Below are positions 20,920-32,626 of a stretch of DNA of 64,000 nucleotides, piece after piece; the stretch's first letter is position 1, and the number at the start of each line of letters is the position of its first letter. The notes under the pieces are model-generated. The model was not told the origin of the DNA. It searched no databases and saw nothing but the letters and a program-made list of their open reading frames with translations. Origin of the DNA: Bilabrum cf. latius (taxonomy: Eukaryota > Bigyra: Bicosoecida > Bigyra > Bicosoecida); contig OZ237767.1 of assembly GCA_965178125.1 (NCBI GenBank), positions 434,001 through 498,000 of the forward strand, in the 5' to 3' direction. The position numbers and the translations under genes are program-made.

Positions 20920-23115
20920 TCAGGGAACGCTGCATGCAACCAGTCTCACATCATTCTTGTTCATGTACTGCCCGACCCCCACGGGGCCCAAGTACCTGCC
21001 CCGCCATCCGGATAGGCTTTGCCCATCGCCGGCGGTTCGGTTCGAGTCGATCATGAGGCAGTCCAAAACGAAGTCCGAATCGGACGCAAGTTCAACCGCA
21101 TGGGCGTCAACCTCCTGTGCCGGGTTGATCAATGTCGTGTTGACCGAGGTGCAACCGCCGCAACTTTTGACTCGCATGCCTTCTCCAGGCGTATCAGCGA
21201 CGGTGTTGCCTTCCCAGCTCAAATGCTGAAACAAGCGCGGCGGCATCGTCCAGTTGTTCCAGGTCAGGCCATTTCCGCCGATCTCGGCGGCGAGCCCCGC
21301 CGTCAGTGCCGCCTAATTGCCTCGCACCTTCACATCCCTCAGACTCGCCGACCCCTCCATGAAGAACTGCTCAGGGAATAGCGTGATGGCCCATGAATGC
21401 AAGTTGGAGAAGCGGTTGTTCTCCACTGTGCCGCCCACTGACTTGAACTTCATCCCTGTCACGTACCCGTTCCCGAAACTGCAATCGCGGACCGTGGCTC
21501 CAGCCGACGTGAACTTGCTGAACTCGACCACATCGAAGCGCCGGACGCCTGCCCACGGAATTGCATCACCAGCGGTCGACGCATCTCCACTTTCATTGAG
21601 GGCCAGCGGATCCCGCAGGCTGAATTCGTAGAGCACACTGAATCTGGACACGACCTGGGTGCGGTTGAGCGACAGCAGCAGTGAGTCGGCCTGCGCCAGC
21701 TCTGCCTGCGTCTTGCTGTCCGAGCGACGGATGCCGGCGGCAGCAATCGGCAGCCAGCCCGCATCCTCAAACGTGTTTAGCCGAAACACCCGGAACGAAT
21801 CTCCACCCACCGCGCGCGAGAGCGGGTCGGCCACCTCCGTGGTCCCAGGATCGATCCCCTCTGCCTTGGCCGCCACCTACACCCTCCACTGTTTCAATTC
21901 CGGGTCCCTCCACGGTGCCCTCCAGACCAGCGAGAGCGACCCATGGATATTGATGTGGTCGTCGCCGCTCCGATCGAACTAAGATGCCTCAACAAGGGGG
22001 CCCCGCTCCACGTCTGCAACGTGGAGACCGTCCGCGTTGGTGCCCATCATAGGGAGCTCCGAGCTGTCGGGAGCATCCTGCCCGGCGCTGTGCGCCACGT
22101 GCTTGCACATGGGCCCGAACTCCACGGGACTCGCTTTGCACGCTTCCTTCAGGCCCTTTGGGGGCTCGAACGTGCTTGCCCCGGGCCCGATGGACAGATT
22201 CCGGTAGGTGCTCGCACCTCCACCCGCGAGCTCGAGGATGCCGAAGCCCGTGCTTGCGCGCAGCGAGACATTTTCCAGCACGAGTCCGGTCGTGTTCGAG
22301 AACACAAGGGCCCTGCTTCGTCTCGGGCACAAGGTAAGCCGCCTGTTCGGGCCAGTCGCGTTCGTCCAATCGATATCTGCGCCGCGAGACACGTTCAGCT
22401 CGAATCTGTCGGGCAAATGCGGGTTACGTCTCGCATCATGAGCAAGAGTCATATATCCATACTCTCTGGCGAGCATGGGCCTGCCCGGAGCTGTCAGATC
22501 AAAGACCTGCAGCGTCACAGTCGTATTATGGATCCATGGTGACAGTTCAGGATCCAGCGAAGACCCCGCTAGGTGCTAGTACTGCAGCAAACTACCATTA
22601 GATTGAACGATATACCCTTGGGAGTAGGGTTTCGGGAAATAGTCAATCGAGACGTTTGTGATCCGCAAGTTGTTGCAGTTCGTCGACCGAACTGCCATCT
22701 GAGGCAGCTCTGGCGGGAACAGCATATATGTGCCTAATTCAGACCCCTGAACTAATAAATCTTTTGCCGAAGAAATGTTTAGGGTCTGCTTGAATATATA
22801 AGTGGTTGCATTAAGGCGCACGGTGCGACGGCTGGAATATATCGCGGTATCCGTGGATCCAGTGCCTCCTGCAACCACGCTCCGGGCTGCACAGGATAGC
22901 ATTGTGCACAACAAGCAATAGCATATGCTACAAAAACTTTTCCCGATATACTCTAGCTTTGCATGACCGCGTGTAAGCGAATACCCGGAGGATCCCACAA
23001 AAATCCGAATCCAAAGGATCTCCACAGAAAATAGTGCTGTAATCAGCTTCTGACATACCATCTGTACTGGGAAAGAGTCTAGAAAATTTCTTAAGGTCAT
23101 ATCACTCTTATCCAT
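20920..23115 (-). CDS. secreted right-handed parallel beta-helix protein, GH110/pectate-lyase-like
   Basis: The frame runs from ATG 23115 (preceded by in-frame TAA) to TGA 20920-20922, 731 aa, through UAG at 22576, 21979, about 21890 and 21313. A hydrophobic Cys-containing segment (CYCLLCTMLSCAARSVVAG) near residue 65-90 would target it to the secretory path. Motifs resembling alpha-1,3-galactosidase (GH110) and related beta-helix enzymes are present: ITNVSIDYFPKPYSQGYIV, GTNADGLHVADVERGPLVE and RSGDDHINIHG, whose Asp residues match the catalytic region of that fold. Repeated short turns (FGNGYVTGMKF, GGTVENNRFSNL) fit helix coils. A polysaccharide- or glycan-active enzyme is inferred; the substrate cannot be told. 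It is divergent from the next gene by 75 bp. Confidence 0.75.
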
Positions 23116-23190
23116 GCAGGTAAGTATCAGTTAGCAAGACCTGTTAGCTGTGCAGGTACTCAGTTGCAGTCCACGTGGACGACGATAGGA

Positions 23191-25656
23191 ATGCCAAAGA
23201 ATTGTACAATTCATCCATCTCATGTGTTTGAAAGTGACACAAGAAGTGATTCGCAGGACATAGCAAGCGATACATTGCTGGACAGGGTCGGCTGCAAATC
23301 GTCGCGAGCTTCAATACGCCGAGTAAAACCTCTTCGGCACGGCGGAGAAGAGGCAAACCCCACGGTATTTGAATCTTATCATTCAGGAGACGGACACATG
23401 CCCAATAACGATACAACACCGAAAAATGATGAGCCTGAATCAGCAGGTTTTCACAAGCAAGACCCGCCAGCTTCCACTAATGAGGCACACGGTGCTTTGG
23501 AACGGGCTCGGAGCAACATGCTGAAGGAGGATGCACCAATCAACAATGCCGCAGAACAAAAGAAGGAACAAATCCAGAGCCGAAAGCTACAGCAGCCAGC
23601 GCAGTCAGGGCCGGGTGCGAACTGGAGAGACCGAGTCGGCCCTCCACCACTGGCAGCAATACAATCTGCCGGGCTGGGCCCACCCCCACCCTACTAGTGC
23701 CAGCAGCAGCAGCGTCAGCGTCAGCGTCAGCAGCAGCAGCAGCAGCAGTAGGGCGGTGGCTCTCAGCTACCAAATCAATTGGGACTCTGCGACCATTCAC
23801 CACCGCTGTGTGTCGTAGGGACAGCAGTGGCATGCGCGGCGCTGCTAGCGAGCGTTGGGGTCGCGATGACCAGTAGGAGCAGCGGCATCGCCGGGAGCAT
23901 GCTGCCGCTCGATCTGGGAAATGGACGGTCGCTGCTTGGTCGCATGTCTCGCGATTCACCCGCGGCGAGCGGTCCTCCATTCATGGATTGGACTGACCTC
24001 GGTGCGATAGCAGGGGCGGCAAGTCAGGTGGAAAGTGGTGACATCTCGTTCCTGTGCGGCTCTGCCACAGGTGACCTGATCGCAGCGCTAGCTCTGGCAA
24101 AGGAATGGACCTATACACGAGTGCAGTGGGAGCGTTACCCTGGCCGTCGCGTGCAGTCCCACCGTGCCACCTACCCGCGAGAGTAGAGCAACGGGCGTGG
24201 CTCGACTGGTGCACGAGGCCCGCGTGGTGGAACTCGCAAACCCGCGACAGGCAACTCACACCTGTCTCAGCACCGCAAGAATGCTCGTCGCACAGATCCG
24301 GACAGGAGAGGCGGACAGCACGGTATCACGGGGAGCAGCCGGAGCGAAGGGGACCGAAATCACGCTCGCTGGCATCTGCACGATCATCACGACAAAGGGA
24401 TTTCGGGCAGCGTCCCGCAGCGCAGTGCGGTGCATCACGACGTAGACTAGGTCATGACAGGATTTAGTCCTGATGAGTCAATCGGTGCTATTGGATTGGG
24501 GAAGGAGCACGGCACTGGCACCGCTCGAGCCTTCAATGCCCTGTCATTCGGTCGTGCGGGCTTACTGCTGGACCCGGAGGAGGTGGTCGAGGTATTTGAA
24601 GCTCGCGTGCGGTAGGCATGCCATCTACAGGCCGAGTCGAACCGAACGAGTACTTTAGGCGGACTGGGTCTGCCGAGGCGAGTCACAGTACCGGGCGGTG
24701 CTGCCAGCGCATGGCGCACGGCGCGCGCAGGCCTGCGGTCGCTGCTCTTGCGCCTGCGCAGAGCGATCGAGGCAGAGAAAGGCATGACACCTGGGCAAAT
24801 GACGCATCAGTCGAATGGCGTGGCGGGCATGAGTCTACTTGGGCGAGTTGGGCGAGCGCTTGCCAGTGCGCATGGACTGGCAAAGGACTCGATGGGCTGG
24901 CTCGGATTGGCATGGCTGCTCGAGGGCAGCAAAGACGAGACCGAGGAGGCAATGGGAGAGCTGCACATAGCGCTGGAGGGGGCGCACCGCGCGATGGATG
25001 TGGCTGATATCGCTGTGCTGGTTGGGTCAGTCGCCGATCCGGATGGCCCGGGGGGTACTCCACCACTGGAAGTTGGAGCCGAATCCAGGGCAGGAGAGCG
25101 TGATGTGCGAGGACCATCAAGGTCCTAGGCATCTCGATCGCGGCCGCCATCTAATTTGTTGCTACTTGATGTGATCCAGGACGTTCTACGTGCTGGATTA
25201 TGTGTGCGTATGACAAACAGCAGCAGCAGCGGCAGCAGCAGCAGTAGCTAGCGAAACGCGACCCTACACGTGAGCTGTTGCTCTCCCAGGATTGCTCGCC
25301 TGCGGCTGTGGGCCCTTGGTGTGCTGCAGCGACTGGCTGGGGAGAGCACCGGTCCGTAGCTGCTTGGCGAGCACGAGCATGTGCTGGAAATGGTCGTGGC
25401 CGTTGGAGTGGCAATGCATGTGAAGCGCCAAGGCGGCTCCGTTGACTGGCCGCTTGGCAGTGCCAGCAAAAGCAGTCTTCAGAACGGCAATCAAATGGAT
25501 CCAGGTAAAAAATCTGCTCTCAACGAGCCCTCATCGCGAGACTGGCTGGCAATGTAGCGAACATGGCGTATCTTGCGACGGGTGTGGCGAGATGAGGAAT
25601 AGTAGGCTCGTATCAGGAGGTGCGAAGGTTTCAGGTACTTGATGGACACGAACTGA
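23191..25656 (+). CDS. membrane protein with polyQ and ARM-like region, possible internal frameshifts
   Basis: With UAG as Gln one frame is open from ATG 23191 to TGA 25654-25656 (821 aa). The N-terminus is polar and Pro-rich. A CAG-rich Gln/Arg tract at 23701-23751 ends in UAG. A membrane helix follows (LCVVGTAVACAALLASVGVA), then helical repeats similar to those of the preceding ARM proteins (RLWALGVLQRLAGEST). Between about 24110 and 24440 the open frame becomes Arg/His/Gly-rich, whereas the +1 frame there reads like ARM sequence (ARLVHEARVVELANPRQATH). A pair of compensating indels, real or from assembly, is suspected. An AGC (Ser) tract lies at about 25219-25248. Function unknown. Confidence 0.65.
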
Positions 25657-25940
25657 TTGCATAGCTTTCCCATCCCGTGGCACTTCGCCTATCTGGATAG
25701 CGCCCATATCAAGGATGAAATTCCAGGGCGATGGCCATCGGCACCTCTGGACAGCATGGCAAAAGTCCGCACGCCGAACTACCAACGCTGAAACCGAAGG
25801 TTCGGCAACCGGATCTAGATCCAGGCTGAATCATCCAGCTTGGTGCCTTCGTTCCTGTGTTCACAAATTGACCTTGCAGCATTGGAAGGCCACGCGCTTC
25901 AAAATTTCAGTCCAAGAGTCGCTCTTAACGGATAATAGTC

Positions 25941-28900
25941 ATGGATAGGCCCACCTTCGAAGGCGGCCATATGGAGGCAATTCATTGCTGGGAAGGCCTA
26001 AGTCGCGTGTCAACCGGTAGTGGTGCCGATAGATTGGAGCATCGATAGGTCAATTGCTTGTTTGACAGGTTGAAGATCGATGAAGCCATTCGATAGTCAC
26101 CTGAGCACTTGCAAAGAGTTCTTCAGAAAGCGCACGGTGGTGTACCGGTCGCACGCATTACTCCTTCAGTTGTAGCCAACACTGAAGTATCAAGCAACTT
26201 AACCTTCTTCTCTTTGCATTCTGGTCATACTTAGCGCAAGTTCTCGCATGGAGATGCACAAATTCAGCGTGCTCGCGTGTATGAAGCAGCCCAGCAAGGA
26301 TCGGAACCGCGCCCACAAGAAAACAAAGTATTCTCCGTCCAAATTGGCGTACAAGTACCTTCCTTTGCTAAACCTGGCTATTACACAATTCGTCCCAGGA
26401 TCTCTATCGAGCTTGAGGGCGTAGACGGCCAAATCGTTGTGAAGCTGCCTGACTTGTATGTCGCGTCCGACAGAAAGCTGCAGGAGAAGCTGCTGGCTGT
26501 TCAGCTTGCAACAGATTCTAGCAGCAATCTATCCATTGCAGGAGCAGTAGCTGCCCTCCATGCCGGCGAAGATCCTATGGTGCCGGTACCCGAAATCGGC
26601 GCCAAGGAGAAGTTCACCGCGGGGTACACATCCAACGACAGGACTACAGAGAACGAGAAGTTCAACGCAATGAGGAGCAAGCTGTCTGGTCCGATGCTTC
26701 CCCGTGGTGGATTTATGTCTCTGATGCCAGAAGAAGAGGAAAGAGTCTCGAAGCGGGAGCAGGATGTGGCAGTGCCGATGGTGGCACTCGACACGCTCGC
26801 GGCTGCTGGTGCCATGCAGGGACCCACGCTGGCAGCAGGCCACATCGCCACCGTCGAGATGATCGTGGATGACATTGAGTTCGCACGGGAAGCACAATAG
26901 AAACGTTGCCGCTCCATGGGCGGATTTCGCGTGCTCGGCGTGTCGGACGACAAGTCGCGCGCTCCTAAACGATTTTATCTGGAGAGCCAGGACGAGTCTG
27001 GTGATTCCGACGGTGAGAATCTGGAATTGTGCACAGCATATAGAGGGAGGAGGCCAGTACGGCATCATCGACGTCGGCCTCATCGACGTCGTCCCTACAT
27101 TAACTCCTTTGTATGGCTGCACAAACCAGGCGGCACCAAGGATCCTTCTTGGTGGGATGCTGCAGCGGAGGAGCCAACCCATGTCTCGTTGACCCTGGAA
27201 GATCATTTTGGGGGTTGCAACGACTAGCACAGCTTGAGAGTGTGCAAGATAATTAAGAAAAAGAGTCACCTGTGCCTTGCAGCCGGCAAGCACGTCATGC
27301 GCCAAGTATAGAGGGACCTTTACGAGCAATGGCAGGCATCCCCGGATGGTTCAATATACGCTTCGGTGTAGGAGGGTGCCAACTAGTACACGCATGAAGC
27401 GAGACGTCTTGCATGCTGGCTCATGCAGCAGCATCGATCTAGTGAGATGAACGACCCGGCAATCGATCGTCTGGTCAATGGCTACCCTGCAGTGGCTCTC
27501 AATTTTGCCATGCTGGAGATGGCCCACCACATAATGGTACGAGAGCTGCCAGCTGATGGAAAGCCAGAGATAGGCGGTAGTGTAATAGCGACACAAATGC
27601 GCGGCAACACGCGCCGTTGGCGATAGACAGAGGAGGTCATCTGGTGCCTGGAGGCCGTTTCGGTGACTGGGGAGTGTCGGAGAGCCGCCGAAGCCTTCGC
27701 GTACATCCGCAACAACAACCATAAAATGGCACGAAGTGAGCTTATCCAGTTAGAAGCTTAGTTGAAGCGCTCCAATCCCACCGCACGCGCTGGAGTGCCT
27801 GAATTCCGACGTGCACTGCAGGCTGCCACTGCTGGGCAGCCATCTTTCTCAGCGCGACACAGAGAGCTCGAGCAAAGGCACAGCGAGATGAGCTAGCTAT
27901 TTGGTGCATTCTCAGGCCCCAAGGATGGACGCCACCTGAACTCCGTGCAGCATGGATTACGCACCATCCTTCAAAGGGTCGTCCCCCAGATCTTGCGAGG
28001 TGTCTTGCATCCCAAGCCGCACGACGTGGTGCCGCCAGAGGCAGCAGCTGAAGCGGCCACGGGACGCAGAGGTATCCACATATATGACGCGCTTATGCAG
28101 GAAGCCAAGAGGGCGTTTGAGATGCACACGTCACCGATGCTGCTGAAAGGGCTGAACCGGTTGCAGCACGCGGCGATCGGCATGTGCCTCAGGAGGCCAC
28201 CCGTGGCGGTGATCTACGGACCCCCTGGTACTGGAAAGACCACCGCAGTTTCGTCGTTGCTCGCGCACCTGCTGGCTGTGAAGCCAGCGGGACGAGCTGC
28301 GTCCCCCCGGGTGCTGCTCGTGTCCCAGTCGAACTTCGCCGTGGAGCTCTCTCTGTGCAAGGCTCTAGTGCGACTAGGGGAGGCAGGGCTGGCGGACGAG
28401 GAGGTGGGTTCGCTCGCAAAAACAATCGTGCGTGCATCTTCTGCGGATCGGACGCCGAAAAAATCTGCCGCCGAACTTGGCCCTGTAGCGGCACACGTAC
28501 TAAAACATGTTTCGGTGTCAGGTGCAGTCCCGTGGGATCGGCTCAGAGAGGCACGGTTTGTGGCCACCACCGTGGATAAAGCGTCCTCTTGGATATCTAG
28601 TGCCACTTTCGATGCCAATGAGGCCTAGTCCACGCCAGAACAACGAACTTTGAGTAGGAATCAAATCCTGAGTGCGTTGGATTTCGACTATGTGGTGGTA
28701 GATGAGGCCAGCCAGGTCAAGCTGGGCCAGTTGCTGCCATTGCTGCTGTCGACCCATATGGCACGTCACGCAACAAGCCTGCGCAGTCGCGAGCGGCCAA
28801 CTCGTATTGTAGGTGCGCGCGCGAGGCCAGCAGACGTGCGTCCAGACAGGCCGCCTCCAACTCTGGTCCTGGCTGGCGACCCCCGGCAGCTGGGGCCCAT

Positions 28901-30938
28901 CATGGACGATCCTGTGGCCCAGCTGGCAGGCGAGGCCGTGTCTTTGATCGAGAGACTCGTAGGTACCGGCCGAGGCTCGCTGCCCTCAATGGAGGTTGAC
29001 GCAGACAAGGCGATCAGAATCATTCGAGCTAGCATGAAGGCGGCGAACGACCCCCGCGATCCGGTCAAGTTTGCGAGGGAGGCCCTTCCAGTCTCTACGG
29101 AGGGCGAGCTGGCCAGCTGGTAGAGGGCCGCGGCACTGATCCCCGAGCTGGACTTGGCCACGGCCACGGACCCAGAAGGCGCATCAGGTACGCTTCACGA
29201 AGGGGTTCATCTGGCCACCACTAGGGTGGTCCGGTTGACGCACAGCTTCAGAGCCGTGCCAGCCCTGACTGCACTCTGGAGTGAGATGACGTACGATGGA
29301 GCCGTGCAGGCGGTGCACTTTGTGGGCAAGGCATTTGGTGAGTGCGGGGTAGAGCCTGCTGGCCGACCCTTCCACGCAGGCGCTGGTGAAGGGGTGCCCA
29401 TTGAGAGAGAAAACCTGTCTGCTTTTGCTTGCGCAGACCCAAGAGCTCGAGCAAGGTGCGAGGCAGTGCAGAGCCTGCTGGCTCAGTTAGCAAGCAAGAC
29501 GAAGTCGTTCGTGCCTCGGGTATCAGTGGCCCAACTGGATCGCATAGCAGAAGACTTTGCCTCACAGGATAGGCGTGATGCTGGAGAAGTGCCGACAGGA
29601 AAAGCCGATGGTGAGCCTTTAGGAGCAGGGAAAGGCAGCGGGGCTGAAGGTGCTGCTTCGGCATCGCTGAGCAGCCCGGCATCGGCGAGTCAGAGTGAGA
29701 CGCAGGCAGTGGCAGCAGCAATGCTACACCACATGGCGGCATAGTGGCCAGAGGTAGCTCGCTGTGTGCTGCGGGCGCTCAGATCCCAGGTGCCGCGCAT
29801 GAGTGGAGCCGCTGCCCGTGTTGACGAGGACGAGGGCGAGTGGACCGGTGAGCAGGCGCTTGCCATGGCTTCGGGCGCGAGCTCGGATCCCAGCGGCGGT
29901 GGGCACGGTGCAACAGGCAGGCTTGAAAGTGGTACCGACGTAGAGGACGATGAAGAGTTTGATGCAGCAGCTTTCGTCGCGAGAAGGAAACTCTAGCAGA
30001 AGCATGCAGAGGCTGAGCTTGACAAGGTCGGGGATGTTGCCAGCAGTCGATCCATGGACAGGATGCAGCCCGGGCTGCCCATGCTCGTGTGTGCAGTCGA
30101 GGGCAAGGTGAACACGCTGTCGACCAAATCGAAGACCAACATGGAAGAGGTGAAGGTTGTCGTGGATATCGTCGCCAGGGCCCTAAACGCCCCTCTGCAG
30201 ATACGGGCCGACAGAGCTGCGCAGATACAGTCGGAGCATGGAGACCGATCCGGTCCTGCAAGCGGGGCGGGTGAGGACGAGCCAGAAGTGCACGACGAGG
30301 GAGACGATGTTTGTGCTGAAGGAAAGCTTACTGTAGCAGTGGTCACACCATACGCTGGTCAGCGGATGGAAATTGTGAATGCACTCAACAAGAGGTTGGG
30401 CAGAAAGCTGGCATCTCGAGTGAAGGTGGGCACGGTGGACGGAGTGCAGGGCACTGAGGCAGACTTGGTGGTATTGAGCACCGTTAGGACAGGGGATGAA
30501 GGAAGCATCGGATTTCTCAACAACCCGCGGCGCACTAACGTTGCGATCTCGCGGGCGCGATTCGGCCTAGCGCTGGTTTGTGACCCACGGGCTCTTTTGG
30601 AGGATCCCTTCTGGTGTGCATGTGTGGCTTACGGTGCGGGACTGGGCTGTATGGTGGGCATGCAGCAGTCCATCAGAATGGCGGTGCGGCGGCCCGGAGT
30701 CGAGATCCGGCGATGGATTAGCATGGTTAGCCGTGCGGATGAGCCAGGGCGTCCATAGGAAGCTGTCAGCAGCGACGTTCTGGAGGCAGTGCTGCAGCCT
30801 AGGGCTGCCACTCGGCACCATGGCGTCAGAGGCGATGTAGATGCATCATGTGCTAGCGTGCAAGTAGGGACAGGTCCCGCAGCGCCTGATCCCGGAGACG
30901 CATCCGCAGCTGATCCAGGTGCTGGTCACGAAGAGTAA
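25941..30938 (+). CDS. superfamily 1 RNA/DNA helicase, UPF1/SEN1-like, 1665 aa
   Basis: One frame runs from ATG 25941 (in-frame TAA at 25926) to TAA 30936-30938 and crosses about 17 UAG codons. The helicase core lies in the C-terminal half: Walker A GPPGTGKT (residues 760-767), Q-like LNRLQHAAI before it, the DEAS box VVVDEASQ (about 920), LAGDPRQLGP (about 980), LTHSFRAVPAL, TPYAGQRMEIV (about 1469), VDGVQGTEADLV (about 1499) and TNVAISRAR (about 1532). This order is that of the UPF1-like SF1B family, which unwinds RNA or RNA-DNA hybrids. Acidic low-complexity insertions separate motifs III and IV. The N-terminal 700 residues are not recognised, so a specific orthologue (SEN1, IGHMBP2, AQR-like) cannot be assigned. 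Confidence 0.85.
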
Positions 30939-31613
30939 AGAGGACTCGGACTCTGATTCGATCGGATATGTATGAATTTACGAACTACATTTTTGCGCTA
31001 ATCTGGATTCGAAATGGACTCTGAATAAATGCTAAGATTCCCTGTCTTTGCTGTACATTGTCTGGCAGAACCGTTCTGCCAGAATTTCGTCGGGCTGGAC
31101 CAGCTTTCATCCGCGGCCCAGGCTTGGATCGTAGCCCCTTCGTCCACTGCCACCTCCAGATTCGCAGCATGCCAATACTCCCAAGCAAGCTTGTAGAAGG
31201 CTTACGCGAAAGATGGGGCGGCCTCAGAGCAGTGCTGTTCCGCAAGCTCCAGGGCGCCAACTGAGTGCCATGCACAGCAGTCCATTTATACTCCTCAATA
31301 CAACGGCCAGACAATGTTGTAGTGATGCCCAATACACACCACATTGAAGGCAATGCAACGCAGTTTACCACGACAGGTATGGCATTGCGTGTTCATAGCT
31401 TCGTTCATCTGAATAGACTAGCGAGACCGATGGGTTTGGTCTCGCTTCGTTTACCTGAATCAGATCTGGATCTCTGTAGGATCCAAAACCTTGCCTGTTA
31501 AGGCCAACTCTCCTACTGGTACGCTAATGATTCGACGAACAAAGCGCTATGGTTGGCTCTAGGTTGAACCGCAGCCTGCTTCAGAGCAGCGTCCAAGACT
31601 GCATGCAGACCGA
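30939..31613. other. intergenic between convergent genes, nothing recognised
   Basis: About 675 bp of lower-GC sequence between the helicase stop and the EMG1 stop. No coding frame or RNA gene stands out. It must hold both 3' ends. Confidence 0.5.
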
Positions 31614-32525
31614 TCACAGAATGCCCAGGTGCCGCTCGAAGGCGCAGAGAAGCTTTGAGCACGCGACATTGGCGGTGAGCGCGTACTTGCTGAAGGAGTA
31701 TAGCTTCTCGCACTCTGTTCCCTCGATGAATCCACGCGCCATGGCACCGATGACGAAGCACGCGGGCTTGCCCGCCGGCATCTTTGGCACCAGGTCCTGG
31801 GGATCGATGAGCTCCCCCTTCATGTGTGTGCCCAAGATGACTGTACCAGGGGGCAGGTGCGCCTCGATGGGGTTCTTGATGACCTTCATCAGCGTCTCGG
31901 CGCCCTGAGCGGCGCGAATGCGGAGCTTGTACAGCAGCTGGACTGCGGCACGGGTCGTTTAGCTTGGAAGTCAAGAAGAAGAGCTCATTATCAGAATACA
32001 AGATATATAGGATGCTTCGTTCCCACACTTTGTGTGGATATAGGATAGGAACGGAGTGCTGAAGCTCACCCATCAGTCCCGCGAACCGCTTGTACGTGCG
32101 CGGCACCCTTAGCTTGGGGTTGATGTCGATGAGCACCCGTTTTGCAGTCCGAATGTACACTTTCAGTTTGCCTGCCTTATTTAAGGGGCTATCCAGCAGT
32201 GTCATGAGCAACTGGTGCGTAATGTCAGGTCGGCTTTCTGCTGGGTCCCTGCCAATCTTGCCATGAAGGTGCAAATGATCATCACAGCTTAGCAATTCAA
32301 AGCCCTGCGATACAAAAGAGCGCCAAAATTATGAATTGCCCTGTCATAGATAGAAAATAGCACTAAATCATGGACAACGCCCTTGCATACCTTTTTCGTC
32401 TTCACTGTCTCGAGACAGGCTTTGTCAAGGAGAACAATAATCTTTGCCGGCTCTTCTGAGGTCTTTGATGCAGCTTCAGTATCTTCGGCTGCGCTTTTGC
32501 TTCCTGCTCCGGCTACTGCTGCCAT
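31614..32525 (-). CDS. EMG1: NEP1/EMG1, 18S rRNA pseudouridine N1-methyltransferase (three exons)
   Basis: Three exons, 32525-32391, 32304-32070 and 31942-31614, join in phase to give 232 aa ending at TGA. The SPOUT methyltransferase NEP1 modifies a hypermodified pseudouridine in 18S rRNA and is needed for small-subunit assembly in the nucleolus. Family blocks are all present and in order: [74 protein letters not shown] across the second splice, [25 protein letters not shown] and [16 protein letters not shown]. Length is normal for the family, with a short acidic N-terminus. No UAG codon is used. The gene is divergent from 32627 with about 100 bp between starts. Confidence 0.95.
31943..32069 (-). 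other. EMG1 intron 2 (127 bp)
   Basis: Donor GTGAGC, acceptor CCGCAG, phase 1. Splicing rebuilds the conserved Val-Gln-Leu-Leu after GLMG. Confidence 0.9.
32305..32390 (-). other. EMG1 intron 1 (86 bp)
   Basis: Donor GTATGC, acceptor TCGCAG, phase 0, between KTKK and [10 protein letters not shown]. The family is continuous across this junction. Confidence 0.9.
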
Positions 32526-32626
32526 GCTCGAAATGTTCCTCTGCAGTTGCCCTTGCGGCTGTTGGACCGCCGTAATTCCGGTATTGAATACTCAATCAGA
32601 GATCGTACACTGAAACTGCACAGCAG
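32526..32626. promoter_or_regulatory. bidirectional intergenic promoter region (EMG1 / 32627 gene)
   Basis: Only 101 bp separate the divergent ATG codons of EMG1 and the gene at 32627, so both promoters must overlap here or extend into the genes. No TATA-like or other specific motif can be named. Confidence 0.4.

Noticed and set aside
21020-21060. tRNA T-arm-like ggttcgagtc
   Set aside because: It lies inside the beta-helix gene and no cloverleaf can be built around it.
26898-30758. Helicase as a degraded pseudogene with many nonsense mutations
   Set aside because: Only UAG occurs, never UGA or UAA, and all helicase motifs are intact. Random decay would give all three stops and frameshifts.
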